Source of the DNA: Paracoccus alkenifer
GTDB taxonomy: Bacteria > Pseudomonadota > Alphaproteobacteria > Rhodobacterales > Rhodobacteraceae
Length of the DNA: 64,000 nt
Assembly: GCF_900108405.1 (NCBI RefSeq)
Contig: NZ_FNXG01000001.1
Location: 62,001 to 126,000 of the forward strand
Direction: 5' to 3'
Part shown: positions 35,587 through 46,356 of the stretch, piece by piece
Numbering within the stretch: the stretch's first letter is position 1
How the letters are laid out: each line of letters starts with the position of its first letter
Notes under the pieces: generated by a model
The model's input: the letters and a program-made list of their open reading frames with translations, nothing else
The model's database searches: none
Told to the model about the DNA's origin: nothing
Made by a program: the position numbers and the translations under genes

Positions 35587-35614
35587 ACGGGCCGCACCCG
35601 AGGATGCGGCCCGT
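35587..35614 (-). terminator. Hairpin downstream of the metY-like gene
   Basis: A perfect 10-bp stem (ACGGGCCGCA / TGCGGCCCGT) with an 8-nt loop lies 23 bp past the stop codon of the O-acetylhomoserine sulfhydrylase gene. On the plus strand it is followed by TTT; on the minus strand the T-tract is poor. It most likely terminates the metY-like transcript and may work in both directions. Confidence 0.55.
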
Positions 35615-35636
35615 TTCCATTCAAAACTGTCCGGTC

Positions 35637-36920
35637 TCAGCCCAAGGCGCGGTCCAGATCGGCGATGATGTCCTCGGGGTTTTCGATGCCGATCGACAGC
35701 CGCACCAGATCCGGGCCGGCGCCGGCGGCGATCTGCTGGGCCTCGGTCAGCTGGCTGTGGGTGGTCGAGGCGGGATGGATCGCCAGCGTCCGCGCATCGC
35801 CCAGATTCGCCACATGGCTGATCATTTGCAGCTTTTCGATCGCCGCAACGCAGGCGTCATAGCCGCCCTTGAGCCGGATGGTGAACAGGGCGCCCGCCCC
35901 CTTGGGATAAAGCCGCTGCACCCGCTCGTGCCAGGGCGAGCCTTGCAGCCCGGCATAGGTGACCTCGGCCACCCGGGGGTCGGCCTCAAGCCACTCGGCC
36001 ACGCGCTGCGCGTTGGCGACGTGACGTTCCATCCGCAGGCCAAGCGTCTCGATCCCCATCAGAACGTAATGGGCGGCCTGCGGGTTCAAGGTCATCCCCA
36101 GATCACGCAGCCCGATGGCGATGGAATGAAAGGTAAAGGCGGCGGCGCCGAAGGTCTCGTGGAAACGCAGCCCGTGATATGCGGGTTCCGGGTCCGACAG
36201 CGACGGAAACTTGCCCGAGGCCGACCAGTCGAACCTGCCCGAATCGATCACCGCGCCGCCCATGACGGTGCCGTTGCCGGTCAGGTATTTGGTCAGGCTG
36301 TGCACGACCAGCGTCGCCCCCTGCTCAAGCGGGCGGCACAGGAACGGGGTGGCCAGCGTGTTGTCGACGATCAGCGGAATCCCGGCCTCATCGGCGATGC
36401 CGGCGATGGCGGGAATATCGGTGACATAGCCGCCGGGGTTGGAAATCGATTCGCAGAAGATCGCGCGGGTGTCGTCGTCGATGGCCGCACGCACCGCGTC
36501 ATGGTCGTCCAGATCGACAAAGCGGCAGGACCAGCCGAACCGGCGGATCGTCTGGGAAAACTGGGTGACGGTGCCGCCATACAGCCGCGACGAGGCCACG
36601 ATGTTCAGCCCCGGCCCCATCAGCGGGAACAGCGCCATGATCTGGGCCGCATGTCCGCTGGAACAGCACACCGCGCCAGCGCCACCTTCCAGCGCCGCGA
36701 CGCGGGCCTGCAAGGCCGAAACCGTGGGGTTGGTCAGGCGCGAATAGATATAGCCGACCTCTTGCAGCCCGAACAGCCGCGCGGCATGTGCCGCATCGCG
36801 GAACTGAAAGGCGGTGGACTGATAGATCGGCACCTGCCGCGCGCCGGTCGCAGGGTCCGGCTCGGCCCCGGCATGGATGGCAAGCGTATCAAATCCCTGC
36901 GGGCGGGGGTCGTCGGTCAT
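35637..36920 (-). CDS. metY: O-acetylhomoserine sulfhydrylase / aminocarboxypropyltransferase
   Basis: This PLP enzyme of the Cys/Met metabolism family converts O-acetylhomoserine plus sulfide to homocysteine in direct-sulfhydrylation methionine synthesis. The 427-residue length fits MetY. Motifs seen are FDTLAIHAGAEPDP, QVPIYQSTAFQFRDAAHAA, YSRLTNPTVSALQARVAALE, and the PLP-lysine region VHSLTKYLTGNGTVMGG. The ATG at 36920 matches the family N-terminus. The gene stands alone, divergent from the oligoendopeptidase gene across a 355-bp gap. Distinguishing O-acetyl- from O-succinylhomoserine use is not possible from sequence alone. Confidence 0.9.
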   Translation of the reverse strand: MTDDPRPQGFDTLAIHAGAEPDPATGARQVPIYQSTAFQFRDAAHAARLFGLQEVGYIYSRLTNPTVSALQARVAALEGGAGAVCCSSGHAAQIMALFPLMGPGLNIVASSRLYGGTVTQFSQTIRRFGWSCRFVDLDDHDAVRAAIDDDTRAIFCESISNPGGYVTDIPAIAGIADEAGIPLIVDNTLATPFLCRPLEQGATLVVHSLTKYLTGNGTVMGGAVIDSGRFDWSASGKFPSLSDPEPAYHGLRFHETFGAAAFTFHSIAIGLRDLGMTLNPQAAHYVLMGIETLGLRMERHVANAQRVAEWLEADPRVAEVTYAGLQGSPWHERVQRLYPKGAGALFTIRLKGGYDACVAAIEKLQMISHVANLGDARTLAIHPASTTHSQLTEAQQIAAGAGPDLVRLSIGIENPEDIIADLDRALG

Positions 36921-37275
36921 GGCGCGTTCCTCTGGACTTGGAAATTCCTTGGGCGCGAGGCTATGCCCGCAGACACATTCTGGCAATCACGGGCAAAATG
37001 GACAAAGCCGGACACTCCGGCGGTTTTTCTGCCAATTCCGCGCGAACGCCGCGAACCGCCCTGCCTCGCCGACCGCAAACCGCCCGCTTTCCGCGCTGCC
37101 CGTGAAAATCGGGAATGTTTTCTTCATCATGAAAATATCCTCCGGGGGTGCGGGGGTGGAAAACCCCCGCTGCGGCCGCAAGGCAGGGGCAAGCCTCCGC
37201 CGGCCGGCACCGCGCCGGGTTGAACCCAAGCCCCCGACAGGACAGATATTGCCCGACAGATCAAAGGAGACGCCG
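36921..37275. other. Intergenic region between metY-like and pepF genes
   Basis: This 355-bp stretch separates two divergent genes. It contains one copy of a dispersed Rhodobacteraceae-type repeat (37121-37147), a C/G-run hairpin-prone stretch after it (37143-37172, GGGGGTGCGGGGGTGG then AACCCCCG), and a strong ribosome site (AAAGGAGA, 37263-37270) for pepF. I see no gene in it; a frame from the pepF gene stays open through it but without family similarity. Confidence 0.6.
37121..37147 (-). repeat. Dispersed intergenic repeat, copy A (GGATATTTTCATGATGAAGA)
   Basis: Read on the minus strand this is CCGGAGGATATTTTCATGATGAAGA-like. It matches copy B at 63566-63592 (GGGATATTTTTATGATGAAGA) nearly base for base, and shares GGATATTT with copy C at 40424-40436. 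All three lie between genes next to GC-rich palindromes. Confidence 0.6.
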
Positions 37276-39114
37276 ATGACCCGCCTGCCCCGCTGCAACG
37301 GTCCCTTTCGCGATGCCGACGGTGTGGGGGGCGCACATGCGGCTCCGCTGGGCGAGCTGCCGGAATGGGATCTGAGCGATCTCTACCCCGCCCCGGACGC
37401 ACCGGAACTGACGCGCGACCTTGAACGGCTGGACGCGGCCTGCGCCAGCTTTGCCGCCGACTATCAGGGCCGGCTGGCCGCGCTGACCCCGGCCGAGATG
37501 CTGGAATGCGTGGAACGCTATCAGCAGATCGACCTGATCGTCGGCCGGATCATGTCCTATGCCGGGCTGCGCTATTACCAGAACACCACCGACGCCGGCC
37601 GCGCCAAGATGCTGGGCGACCTTCAGGCCCGCATCACCGAGATGACCACGCCGCTGGTGTTCTTCAGCCTCGAATTCAACCGCATCCCCGATGATGTCTA
37701 CGAACAGGTCTTCAGCACCCCCTGCGGCCCGTCGCGCTACAAGCCGGTGTTCGACCGGATGCGCGCCATGCGCCCCTATCAGCTGTCGGACGAGCTGGAA
37801 AAATTCCTGCACGACAATTCCGTGGTCGGCGCCGCCGCCTGGAACCGGCTGTTCGACGAAACCACCGCCGCGCTGAGTTTTGACGTCGAGGGCGAGGTGC
37901 TGGGGCTGGAAGCCACGCTGAACCTGCTGACCGACCACGACCGCGCCCGGCGCGAGGCGGGGGCAAAGGCGCTGGCGCAGGTGTTCGGCGACAACATCAA
38001 GCTGTTTTCCCGCATCCACAACACGCTGGCCAAGGAAAAGGCGATCGAGGACAGGTGGCGCAAGATGCCCACCCCGCAGACCGCCCGCCACCTGTCGAAC
38101 CATGTCGAGCCCGAGGTGGTGCAGGCGCTGCGCGACGCGGTGGTGGCCGCCTATCCGCGGCTGTCGCATCGCTATTACCGGCTCAAGGCGCGCTGGTTGG
38201 GGCTGGACAAGCTGCAAGTCTGGGACCGCAATGCGCCGCTGCCGCAGGAACCCGACCGGCTGGTCCCCTGGGCCGAGGCCCGCGCCACGGTGCTGGACGC
38301 CTATGCCGGGTTCGATCCGGAACTGGCGCGGCTGGCCGAGCCGTTCTTTGACTGCGGCTGGATCGACGCGGGCGTGAAACCGGGCAAGTCGCCGGGCGCG
38401 TTTGCGCACCCCACCGTCACCGACGCGCACCCCTATGTGCTGCTGAACTATCTGGGCAAGCCGCGCGACGTGATGACGCTGGCGCATGAGCTGGGCCACG
38501 GCGTCCACCAGCGTCTGGCGGCCGGACAGGGCGAGCTGCTGGCCTCGACGCCGCTGACGCTGGCCGAAACCGCATCAGTCTTTGGCGAGATGCTGACCTT
38601 TCGCGCGCTGCTGTCGCGCACCACCGACCCCGCGCAACGCAAGGCGCTGCTGGCCGGCAAGGTCGAGGACATGATCAACACGGTCGTGCGCCAGATCGCC
38701 TTTTACGATTTCGAATGCCGCCTGCACGCGGCCCGCGAGGATGGCGAACTGACCCCCGACGACATCAATGCGATCTGGATGCAGGTCCAGCATGAATCGC
38801 TGGGCGATGCCTTTGAATTCATGCCCGGATACGAGAGCTTCTGGTCCTATGTGCCGCATTTCGTGCACTCGCCCTTTTACGTCTATGCCTATGCTTTCGG
38901 CGACGGGCTGGTGAACGCGCTTTACGCCGCCTATGAGGCGCAGCCCGAGGGGTTCCCGGCCAAATATTTCGACATGCTCAAGGCCGGCGGCTCTCGCCAC
39001 CACGCCGAACTGCTGGCGCCATTCGGGCTGGACGCATCCGACCCCGCGTTCTGGGACAAGGGCCTGTCGATGATCGAGGGCTTTATCGACCAGCTTGAAG
39101 CCATGGAGGGCTGA
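37276..39114 (+). CDS. pepF: M3 family oligoendopeptidase (PepF-like)
   Basis: The 612-residue cytoplasmic zinc peptidase cleaves oligopeptides. The catalytic helix reads HELGHGVHQ (HExxH) at about residue 405, and the third ligand region is ETASVFGEML downstream. Other family segments are WDLSDLYPAPDAPELTRDLE near the N-terminus and HPYVLLNYLGKPRDVMTLAH. The ATG at 37276 follows AAAGGAGA by a proper spacing. The M19 dipeptidase gene follows 4 bp later, so the two form a peptide-breakdown operon. Confidence 0.93.
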   Translation: MTRLPRCNGPFRDADGVGGAHAAPLGELPEWDLSDLYPAPDAPELTRDLERLDAACASFAADYQGRLAALTPAEMLECVERYQQIDLIVGRIMSYAGLRYYQNTTDAGRAKMLGDLQARITEMTTPLVFFSLEFNRIPDDVYEQVFSTPCGPSRYKPVFDRMRAMRPYQLSDELEKFLHDNSVVGAAAWNRLFDETTAALSFDVEGEVLGLEATLNLLTDHDRARREAGAKALAQVFGDNIKLFSRIHNTLAKEKAIEDRWRKMPTPQTARHLSNHVEPEVVQALRDAVVAAYPRLSHRYYRLKARWLGLDKLQVWDRNAPLPQEPDRLVPWAEARATVLDAYAGFDPELARLAEPFFDCGWIDAGVKPGKSPGAFAHPTVTDAHPYVLLNYLGKPRDVMTLAHELGHGVHQRLAAGQGELLASTPLTLAETASVFGEMLTFRALLSRTTDPAQRKALLAGKVEDMINTVVRQIAFYDFECRLHAAREDGELTPDDINAIWMQVQHESLGDAFEFMPGYESFWSYVPHFVHSPFYVYAYAFGDGLVNALYAAYEAQPEGFPAKYFDMLKAGGSRHHAELLAPFGLDASDPAFWDKGLSMIEGFIDQLEAMEG

Positions 39115-39118
39115 TCGC

Positions 39119-40327
39119 GTGGCCCGCGACCCGTTCCGCCGCCAGCAGCCCCGCCGTCTGCGCCGCATCCTGCTGGGGCTGGCGGCGGTCACCCTGCTGG
39201 CGCTGGCGGCGGTGGCGGCGTTCGGCCCGCGCATCGTCGCCGACCGGCTGAACCCGGTCACCGCCCGCGCCGAATGGCCGGTGTCTGACGCGGCACTGGC
39301 GCTGCACCGGCGGCTGGTGATCGGCGATCTGCACGCCGACCCGCTGCTGTGGGCCCGCGACCTGTCGGTCGAGCGCCCCGAGGGCCACGTGGACCTGCCC
39401 CGGCTCGACCGCGGCAATGTCGCGGTGCAGGTGTTCAGCGCGGTGACGAAAAGCCCGCGCGGCCAGAATTACGGCGAAAACGCCACTGATGCGCCCGACA
39501 ACATCACGCCCCTTGTCATCGGTCAGCTGCGCCCGGTGCAAAGCTGGTTCAGCCTCAAGGAACGCGCGCTGGACCAGTCGCGGCGCCTGACCCGGCTGGC
39601 CGATACGCACCCCGACCGCCTGCGCCTGATCCGCAGCGCCGACGACCTGACCGCGCTGCTGGCCGAACGTGCGGCGGGCAGCCGCGTCATCGGCGCGATC
39701 CTGGCGATGGAGGGCGCGCATCCGCTTGAGGGGAGCCTCGCCAACCTGGCGGTGATGGAGGGCGCGGGCTATCGCGTCTTTGGCCTGACCCATTTCTTTG
39801 ACAACGAGCTGGGCGGCTCTCTGCACGGGCAGTCGCAGCGTGGGCTTACGGATTTCGGCCGCGAGGTGGTGGCCGAGCTGGTCGCCCGGCGGCTGGTGAT
39901 CGACCTGGCCCATGCCTCGCCGCAGGTGGTGCGCGAGGTGCTGGCGGTGCCGGGCGCGAAACCGATGCTCAGCCACACCGGGGTGCACGGGGTCTGCAAC
40001 ACGCCGCGCAACATCGACGACGCACTGCTGCGCCAGATCGCGGCCAAAGGCGGCATCGTCGGCATCGGCTTTTGGGCGGATGTCACCTGCAACGACAGCC
40101 CGGCCGGTATCGCGGCCACGATCGTTGCCGCCATCGAACTGCTGGGCGAGGATCACGTCGCGCTGGGGTCGGACTGGGACGGCTCGGTCGGGGTGCCTTT
40201 TGACGCGGCCCATCTGCCGGCGCTGACGCAATCGCTGCTGGACGCGGGGCTGACCGAGGGCCAGATCGCCAAGGTCATGGGCGGCAACATGATGCGCTAT
40301 CTGCGCGAGACCCTGCCGCGGGGGTGA
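39119..40327 (+). CDS. Membrane-anchored M19 family dipeptidase
   Basis: The 402-residue product has an Arg-rich N-terminus and one membrane helix (about 15-36: [19 protein letters not shown]), with the enzyme outside. M19 zinc ligands are recognisable: GDLHADPL (HxD), AMEGAHPLEG (Glu), LAHASP and LSHTGVHG (His), and GSDWDGSVG (Asp). Renal-dipeptidase-type enzymes hydrolyse dipeptides, including some with D-residues. The GTG at 39119 is chosen because it follows a GGAGGG site; a TTG at 39095 lies inside pepF. It ends with MMRYLRETLP, like the family C-terminus. Confidence 0.92.
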   Translation: MARDPFRRQQPRRLRRILLGLAAVTLLALAAVAAFGPRIVADRLNPVTARAEWPVSDAALALHRRLVIGDLHADPLLWARDLSVERPEGHVDLPRLDRGNVAVQVFSAVTKSPRGQNYGENATDAPDNITPLVIGQLRPVQSWFSLKERALDQSRRLTRLADTHPDRLRLIRSADDLTALLAERAAGSRVIGAILAMEGAHPLEGSLANLAVMEGAGYRVFGLTHFFDNELGGSLHGQSQRGLTDFGREVVAELVARRLVIDLAHASPQVVREVLAVPGAKPMLSHTGVHGVCNTPRNIDDALLRQIAAKGGIVGIGFWADVTCNDSPAGIAATIVAAIELLGEDHVALGSDWDGSVGVPFDAAHLPALTQSLLDAGLTEGQIAKVMGGNMMRYLRETLPRG

Positions 40328-40344
40328 AGGTTGCGCTGCCGGAC

Positions 40345-40436
40345 CGGGGCGCTGCCCCGGGCCGCTACCGCGGCCTTGTTCGCTGAAAACAGTCCACCGG
40401 ACTGTTTTCCGGGCGCTCACAAGCCCCGGGATATTT
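40345..40436 (+). repeat. Dispersed intergenic repeat, copy C, with internal palindrome
   Basis: The element starts with CGGGGCGCTGCCCCG (40345-40359), as in copy B at 63549-63563, and ends with CCCCGGGATATTT (40424-40436), as in copy B at 63566-63578. Between these ends it carries an insert with a perfect 11-bp inverted repeat at 40385-40409 (GAAAACAGTCC / GGACTGTTTTC, loop ACC). The inverted repeat is followed by CGG, not Ts. It may also act as the transcription end of the pepF-dipeptidase operon. Confidence 0.6.
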
Positions 40437-40517
40437 AGGCACCAAAGACATCACCTTCGCTTGAAGGCCCGCCAGCTGCGGCCTAGAGCAGGCGCGACAT
40501 CGAAAAAGGGGGCGCGC

Positions 40518-41777
40518 ATGAATATCCTGATCCTCGGCGGCGGCGGGCGTGAACACGCGCTGGCTTGGGCGATACGGCAGAACCCGAAATGCGACCGGCT
40601 GATCGTGGCGCCCGGCAACGCCGGCATCGCCGGGATCGCCCGCTGCGCCGAGCTGGCGATCACCGACGGCGCCGCAGTGGTGAATTTCTGCGAGGAAAAC
40701 GCCATCGACCTGGTGGTGATCGGCCCCGAGGCACCATTGGCCGCAGGCGTTGCCGATGCGCTGCGCACGGCCGGGATCCTTGCCTTTGGTCCCTCGGCCG
40801 CGGCAGCGCAGCTTGAGGCGTCGAAAAGCTTCACCAAGGAAATCTGCGACGCCTGCGGGGCGCCGACCGCCGCCTGGGCCCGGTTTACCGACGCCGCGAC
40901 CGCGCGCGACCATATCGCCCGCGTGGGCGCACCGATCGTGGTCAAGGCCGACGGGCTGGCCGCCGGCAAGGGCGTCACCGTGGCCATGACCGAGGCCGAG
41001 GCCGTCGCTGCCGTCGATGCCGCGTTCGGCGGGGCCTTTGGCGATGCCGGCGCCGAGGTGGTGATCGAGGAATTCATGACCGGTGAAGAGGCCAGTTTCT
41101 TTGTGCTGGTTGACGGCACCAACTGCCTGCCCATCGGCACCGCGCAGGACTACAAGCGCGTCGGCGAAGGCGACACCGGCCCCAACACCGGCGGCATGGG
41201 CGCCTATTCCCCCGCCCCGGTGCTGACCGACGCAATCCAGGCGCAGGTGATGGCCGAGATCGTGGAACCCACCGTCGCAGAAATGGCCCGGCGCGGCACC
41301 CCGTTCCAGGGCGTGCTTTACGCCGGGCTGATGATCGAGAATGGCCGCGCCCGGTTGGTCGAATACAACGCCCGTTTCGGCGACCCCGAGGCGCAGGTGC
41401 TGATGATGCGGCTTGGGGCGCAGGCGCTGGACCTGATCCAGGCCTGTGCCGAGGGGCGGCTGGACAGCGTCACCGCCAACTGGGCCGAGGACCACGCGCT
41501 GACCGTGGTGCTGGCCGCCAACGGCTATCCCGGCGATCATCAGAACGGCACGGCGATCCGCCTGCCCGAGCTGACCGAATGTTCGTCGCGGATGATCTTT
41601 CACGCCGGCACCGCCCGGCGCGACGGGCAGCTGGTCGCCACCGGCGGGAGGGTGCTGAACGCCACCGGCCGCGGCGCCACCCTGGCCGAGGCCCGCGACG
41701 CCGCCTATGCGCTGGCCGAGGCGGTGGACTGGCCCGACGGTTTCTTTCGCCGCGACATCGGGTGGCGCGCGCTTTGA
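40518..41777 (+). CDS. purD: Phosphoribosylamine-glycine ligase
   Basis: PurD (GARS) joins glycine to phosphoribosylamine with ATP in step two of purine synthesis. The 419-residue length is normal. Motifs are MNILILGGGGREHALAWA at the N-terminus, PLAAGVADALRTAGI, IVVKADGLAAGKGVTVA in the ATP-grasp, GPNTGGMGAYSPAP, and EYNARFGDPEAQVL. The start at 40518 gives the standard N-terminus. It stands alone and is convergent with prs, which makes the PRPP that feeds the same pathway. Confidence 0.96.
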   Translation: MNILILGGGGREHALAWAIRQNPKCDRLIVAPGNAGIAGIARCAELAITDGAAVVNFCEENAIDLVVIGPEAPLAAGVADALRTAGILAFGPSAAAAQLEASKSFTKEICDACGAPTAAWARFTDAATARDHIARVGAPIVVKADGLAAGKGVTVAMTEAEAVAAVDAAFGGAFGDAGAEVVIEEFMTGEEASFFVLVDGTNCLPIGTAQDYKRVGEGDTGPNTGGMGAYSPAPVLTDAIQAQVMAEIVEPTVAEMARRGTPFQGVLYAGLMIENGRARLVEYNARFGDPEAQVLMMRLGAQALDLIQACAEGRLDSVTANWAEDHALTVVLAANGYPGDHQNGTAIRLPELTECSSRMIFHAGTARRDGQLVATGGRVLNATGRGATLAEARDAAYALAEAVDWPDGFFRRDIGWRAL

Positions 41778-41783
41778 ACGGGC

Positions 41784-41847
41784 GGGTGCGTGGAGACCAC
41801 GCACCCTACGGTTCTTGCGGCTGTAGGGTGCGTGGTTCCCACGCACC
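41784..41847. repeat. Paired GGGTGCGTGG palindromes between purD and prs
   Basis: Two hairpins lie side by side. 41784-41806 has GGGTGCGTGG / CCACGCACCC with loop AGA; 41827-41847 has GGTGCGTGG / CCACGCACC with loop TTC. The flanking CCCTAC and GTAGGG are themselves inverted, so the whole is a nested inverted repeat. It resembles repetitive extragenic palindromes and could end both convergent transcripts, purD and prs. Confidence 0.7.
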
Positions 41848-41865
41848 TGCCCGGCACGCGCACGC

Positions 41866-42885
41866 TCAGGCTGCCGAATACATCCCTTCGTAGATCGGCA
41901 GCAGCGTCTCAAGCTCGAACAGCGACGACACCGAGGTGCCCGCCCAGGTCGACATGATCGCCTGCGCAAACAGCGGCGCGGTGGGGACGATACGGATATT
42001 GCGGGCGTTCTTGACCGGCTCGGGCTGGCTGATCGAATCGGTGACCACCAGCGATTTCATCACCGATTTCTCGATCCGCTCGACCGCGGGGCCGGACAGC
42101 ACCCCGTGGGTGATATAGGCATGGACCTCGGTCGCGCCGTGGTCGGCCAGCAGTTGCGCCGCCTTGACCAGCGTGCCGGCGGTATCGCAGATGTCGTCGA
42201 CGATGACGCAGGTCTTGCCCTCGACATCGCCGATCACCGTCATCTCGGCGATCTCGCCGGCTTTTTCGCGGCGCTTGTCCACGATGGCGAGCGGCGCGTC
42301 GATACGCGCCGCGATCTCGCGCGCCCGCGCCACGCCGCCCACGTCGGGCGACACGATCATCAGATCGTCCATCCGGCCCTTGAAATGGTGCATGATGTCC
42401 AGCGAAAAGATCGGCGCCGCATAGAGGTTATCCACCGGAATATCGAAGAACCCCTGGATCTGGGTGGCGTGCAGATCCAGCGTCAGCACCCGGTCCACCC
42501 CCGCCTGGGTCAGCAGATTGGCCACCAGCTTGGCCGAGATCGGGGTGCGCGCCTTGGCCCGGCGGTCCTGCCGCGCATAGCCGAAATAGGGGATCACCGC
42601 GGTGATGCGATTGGCCGAGCTGCGCCGCAGCGCGTCGGTCATGATCAGCAGCTCCATCAGGTTGTCATTGGCGGGGTTCGAGGTCGGCTGGATGATATAC
42701 ATGTCCTCGCCTCGGACGTTGTCATAGACCTCGACAAAGATTTCCTGGTCGTTGAAGCGTTCCACCCGCGCATCCACCAGCCCGACATTCATGCCCCGGT
42801 GCATCGACATCCGCCGCGCGATGGCAGTGGCCAGCGGGCGGTTGGCGTTCCCGGCGATCAGCTTGGGTTCGGTCATGGCGGGCAT
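41866..42885 (-). CDS. prs: Ribose-phosphate pyrophosphokinase
   Basis: Prs makes PRPP from ribose 5-phosphate and ATP. The 339-residue product contains [77 protein letters not shown], and the PRPP-binding loop [17 protein letters not shown]. The ATG at 42885 is chosen because GAGG lies 6 bases upstream; ATGs at 42891 and 42876 are also in frame, so up to three N-terminal residues are uncertain. It is divergent from the HCCA-isomerase-like gene. Confidence 0.95.
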   Translation of the reverse strand: MPAMTEPKLIAGNANRPLATAIARRMSMHRGMNVGLVDARVERFNDQEIFVEVYDNVRGEDMYIIQPTSNPANDNLMELLIMTDALRRSSANRITAVIPYFGYARQDRRAKARTPISAKLVANLLTQAGVDRVLTLDLHATQIQGFFDIPVDNLYAAPIFSLDIMHHFKGRMDDLMIVSPDVGGVARAREIAARIDAPLAIVDKRREKAGEIAEMTVIGDVEGKTCVIVDDICDTAGTLVKAAQLLADHGATEVHAYITHGVLSGPAVERIEKSVMKSLVVTDSISQPEPVKNARNIRIVPTAPLFAQAIMSTWAGTSVSSLFELETLLPIYEGMYSAA

Positions 42886-42994
42886 CGGCATCCTCGGCGG
42901 CTTTCTGGGGGTGAAGCACCCGGCGACTCGCCGGATTGCGCCCCGCTTATCACCGCGATAGCGTCCGGGCAAACCGGCGAAGGGGGAAACTGGC

Positions 42995-43585
42995 ATGGCC
43001 GCGATCGACTATTACCTCAGCCCGATCAGCCCCTGGGCGTATCTAGCCGGCGAGCGGCTGGAAAACATCGCGCAAAAACACGGCGCCACGGTCACCTATC
43101 GCCCGCTGGACATCATGGCGCTGTTCGACCGCACCGGCGGCACCCGGCCTGAATCGCGCCACCCGGCGCGGCTGGCTTACCGCGCACAGGAACTGCCCCG
43201 CTGGGCCGAGCATCTGGGCATGCCCCTGCGCATGGACGTCACCCTGACCAACCCGGCGCCCGCGTCCTATGCGATCATCGCCGCGCAGGCCGCGGGCGGG
43301 GACACCGGCGCGCTGGTGCGCGGGCTGCTGGCGGCGCGGTTCGCCGACGGGCGCGACATCGCCGAGGACGGCGTGATCCGCGAGGTGCTGGCGGCCAGCG
43401 GCTTTGACCCCGGGCTTGCCGACAGCGGGTTGTTCGTCGGCGCCGAAACCTATGGCCGCAACCTTGAACGCGCGGTCGAGGCGGGGGTGTTCGGCGTGCC
43501 CTTTTACCATGTGCTGGACAGCGACCAGCGGTTCTGGGGACAGGACCGGCTGGATTTCCTTGACCGCCATCTTGGCACGCTGTGA
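42995..43585 (+). CDS. 2-hydroxychromene-2-carboxylate isomerase-like (DsbA/GST-kappa family) protein
   Basis: The 196-residue product has the DsbA-like thioredoxin fold of HCCA isomerases and kappa-class GSTs. The N-terminal active region [20 protein letters not shown] has Ser-Pro-Trp where DsbA has its CxxC, so it is not a disulfide oxidase. The C-terminal [20 protein letters not shown] matches the conserved cis-Pro region and last helix. The substrate is unknown; these proteins often use glutathione. Its stop overlaps the start of the alpha/beta hydrolase gene as GTGA, so the two form an operon. Confidence 0.88.
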   Translation: MAAIDYYLSPISPWAYLAGERLENIAQKHGATVTYRPLDIMALFDRTGGTRPESRHPARLAYRAQELPRWAEHLGMPLRMDVTLTNPAPASYAIIAAQAAGGDTGALVRGLLAARFADGRDIAEDGVIREVLAASGFDPGLADSGLFVGAETYGRNLERAVEAGVFGVPFYHVLDSDQRFWGQDRLDFLDRHLGTL

Positions 43586-44367
43586 CCCCGGTGCATGTCG
43601 AGCAATGGCCGGGCAATGCCGCGCGCCCGGCGGTGGCGATCCATTGCATGATGGGCAGCAGCCGCATCTTTGGCCCCATCGCCGCGCATCTGCGCGACCG
43701 AGTGGCGCTGCGTGGCTTTGACCTGCCCTCGCACGGGCGCAGCGCGCCGTGGCGCCCGGCGGGGGGGACCGAGGATTACCATTCCGCCGTGACCCGCATC
43801 ACCCGGGGGCTGATCGAGGACGCCGGCGGCGGGAAGCTGGACCTGATCGGCCATTCCATCGGCGCGACGGTGGCGCTGCGGATCGCGGTGGAAACCCCCG
43901 CGCTGGTCCGCTCGCTGACGCTGATCGAGCCGGTGCTGTTTGCGGCGTCGCGCAGCGGCCACGCGCTGGACGACCAGCTTGCCGCGCTGGCGGCCGAGGG
44001 GCTTATGGAACAGGCCACGCAGCTGTTCATGGACATGTGGGGCGGGCCCGGAGGCTTTCGCGCCCTGCCCGCCGCCACCCGGCAGGCCGCCGTCGCGCAG
44101 ATGCCGCTGATCCTGGAAACCGGCCCTGCGATGTCGGGCGATTGCCACGGCATCCTGCGGCCGGGCGGGCTGGAATCCATTCAGGCGCCGGTCATGCTGA
44201 TCGCGGGGGACAAAAGCCCGGCCGTGATCGCCGAGATCGCGGGCACGCTGGCCGCGCGGCTGCCGGACGTGGGCCGCGCCAGCGTGCCGGGTGCCGGGCA
44301 CATGCTGCCGGTGACCCATCCCCAGCAGGTGGCGGGGCTGATCGGGGTCAATCTGGACCGGTCCTGA
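43582..44367 (+). CDS. Alpha/beta hydrolase
   Basis: The 261-residue protein has the alpha/beta hydrolase fold: an oxyanion segment near IHCMMGSSRIFGP, the nucleophile elbow GHSIGATVA (Ser about 94), a likely acid in MLIAGDKSPA, and the catalytic His in VPGAGHMLPVTHP. It starts with GTG overlapping the upstream stop. The substrate cannot be told from sequence; coupling to the HCCA-isomerase-like gene hints at breakdown of a small aromatic or ester compound, a weak inference. Confidence 0.88.
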   Translation: MTPVHVEQWPGNAARPAVAIHCMMGSSRIFGPIAAHLRDRVALRGFDLPSHGRSAPWRPAGGTEDYHSAVTRITRGLIEDAGGGKLDLIGHSIGATVALRIAVETPALVRSLTLIEPVLFAASRSGHALDDQLAALAAEGLMEQATQLFMDMWGGPGGFRALPAATRQAAVAQMPLILETGPAMSGDCHGILRPGGLESIQAPVMLIAGDKSPAVIAEIAGTLAARLPDVGRASVPGAGHMLPVTHPQQVAGLIGVNLDRS

Positions 44368-44393
44368 CCCCGGCTTTCGCGCTGAAACGAAAA

Positions 44394-44423
44394 CCCCCTT
44401 GCGACCGTGGGGCCGCAAGGGGG
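44394..44423 (-). terminator. Intrinsic terminator of the atp operon
   Basis: A perfect 10-bp stem (CCCCCTTGCG / CGCAAGGGGG) with a 10-nt loop lies 32 bp after the atpC stop. On the minus strand it is followed by TTTTCGTTTC, a fair T-tract. It also sits just after the alpha/beta hydrolase stop on the other strand and could end that transcript. Confidence 0.8.
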
Positions 44424-44455
44424 CAATTCTGGATCACAGGGCGCAAGCCCGGCGA

Positions 44456-44905
44456 TCAGTCGGGAATGGTCGCCTGATTGGGATCCAGCCCGATATGGGT
44501 GCCAAGCGCCTCCATATCGCCAAGCAGCTTGGCGGCGGCGGCGACGACCTCGTCGCCCAGCGATTCGCGGCGGGTCTCGGCGGTCTGATGCGCGCGCATC
44601 GCGTCGCGCATCATCTCGTTATAGACGTCCTGCGTGATCTCGGCGCGGGGGTGCCCGCGTTCGGCCAGCAGGCTGACGGATTCGCCGTTGATTTCGGCAA
44701 AGCCGCCGGTCACCGCGAATTCGGTCGCATTGCCCTGCGCGTCCACAACCGTGACCAGACCCGGCCGCAGCGTGACGATGGTCGCGGCATGGCCGGGCAT
44801 GGCGGTCATGTCGCCGTCGGTGCCCGGCAGGCGCACCTCGCGCACCGGGACAGAGACAAGGCTCCGTTCCGGCGAGACGAGGTCGAACTGCATCGTGTCG
44901 GCCAT
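44456..44905 (-). CDS. atpC: F1 ATP synthase epsilon subunit
   Basis: Epsilon is the rotor subunit that links gamma to the c-ring and inhibits ATP hydrolysis. The 149-residue product shows the N-terminal beta-sandwich (MQFDLVSPERSLVSVPVREV, PGTDGDMTAMPGHAATIVTL, FAVTGGFAEINGESVSLLAE) and a C-terminal helical part. It is the last gene of atpHAGDC, 9 bp after atpD, and is followed by a terminator. Confidence 0.95.
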   Translation of the reverse strand: MADTMQFDLVSPERSLVSVPVREVRLPGTDGDMTAMPGHAATIVTLRPGLVTVVDAQGNATEFAVTGGFAEINGESVSLLAERGHPRAEITQDVYNEMMRDAMRAHQTAETRRESLGDEVVAAAAKLLGDMEALGTHIGLDPNQATIPD

Positions 44906-44914
44906 GTCGCCCCC

Positions 44915-46339
<1,425 letters not shown>

Positions 46340-46356
46340 CTACCCCTGCGTTACGG

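Noticed and set aside
36877..37275. N-terminal extension of the oligoendopeptidase
   Set aside because: The frame is open upstream, but a strong AAAGGAGA site and family similarity place the start at 37276.
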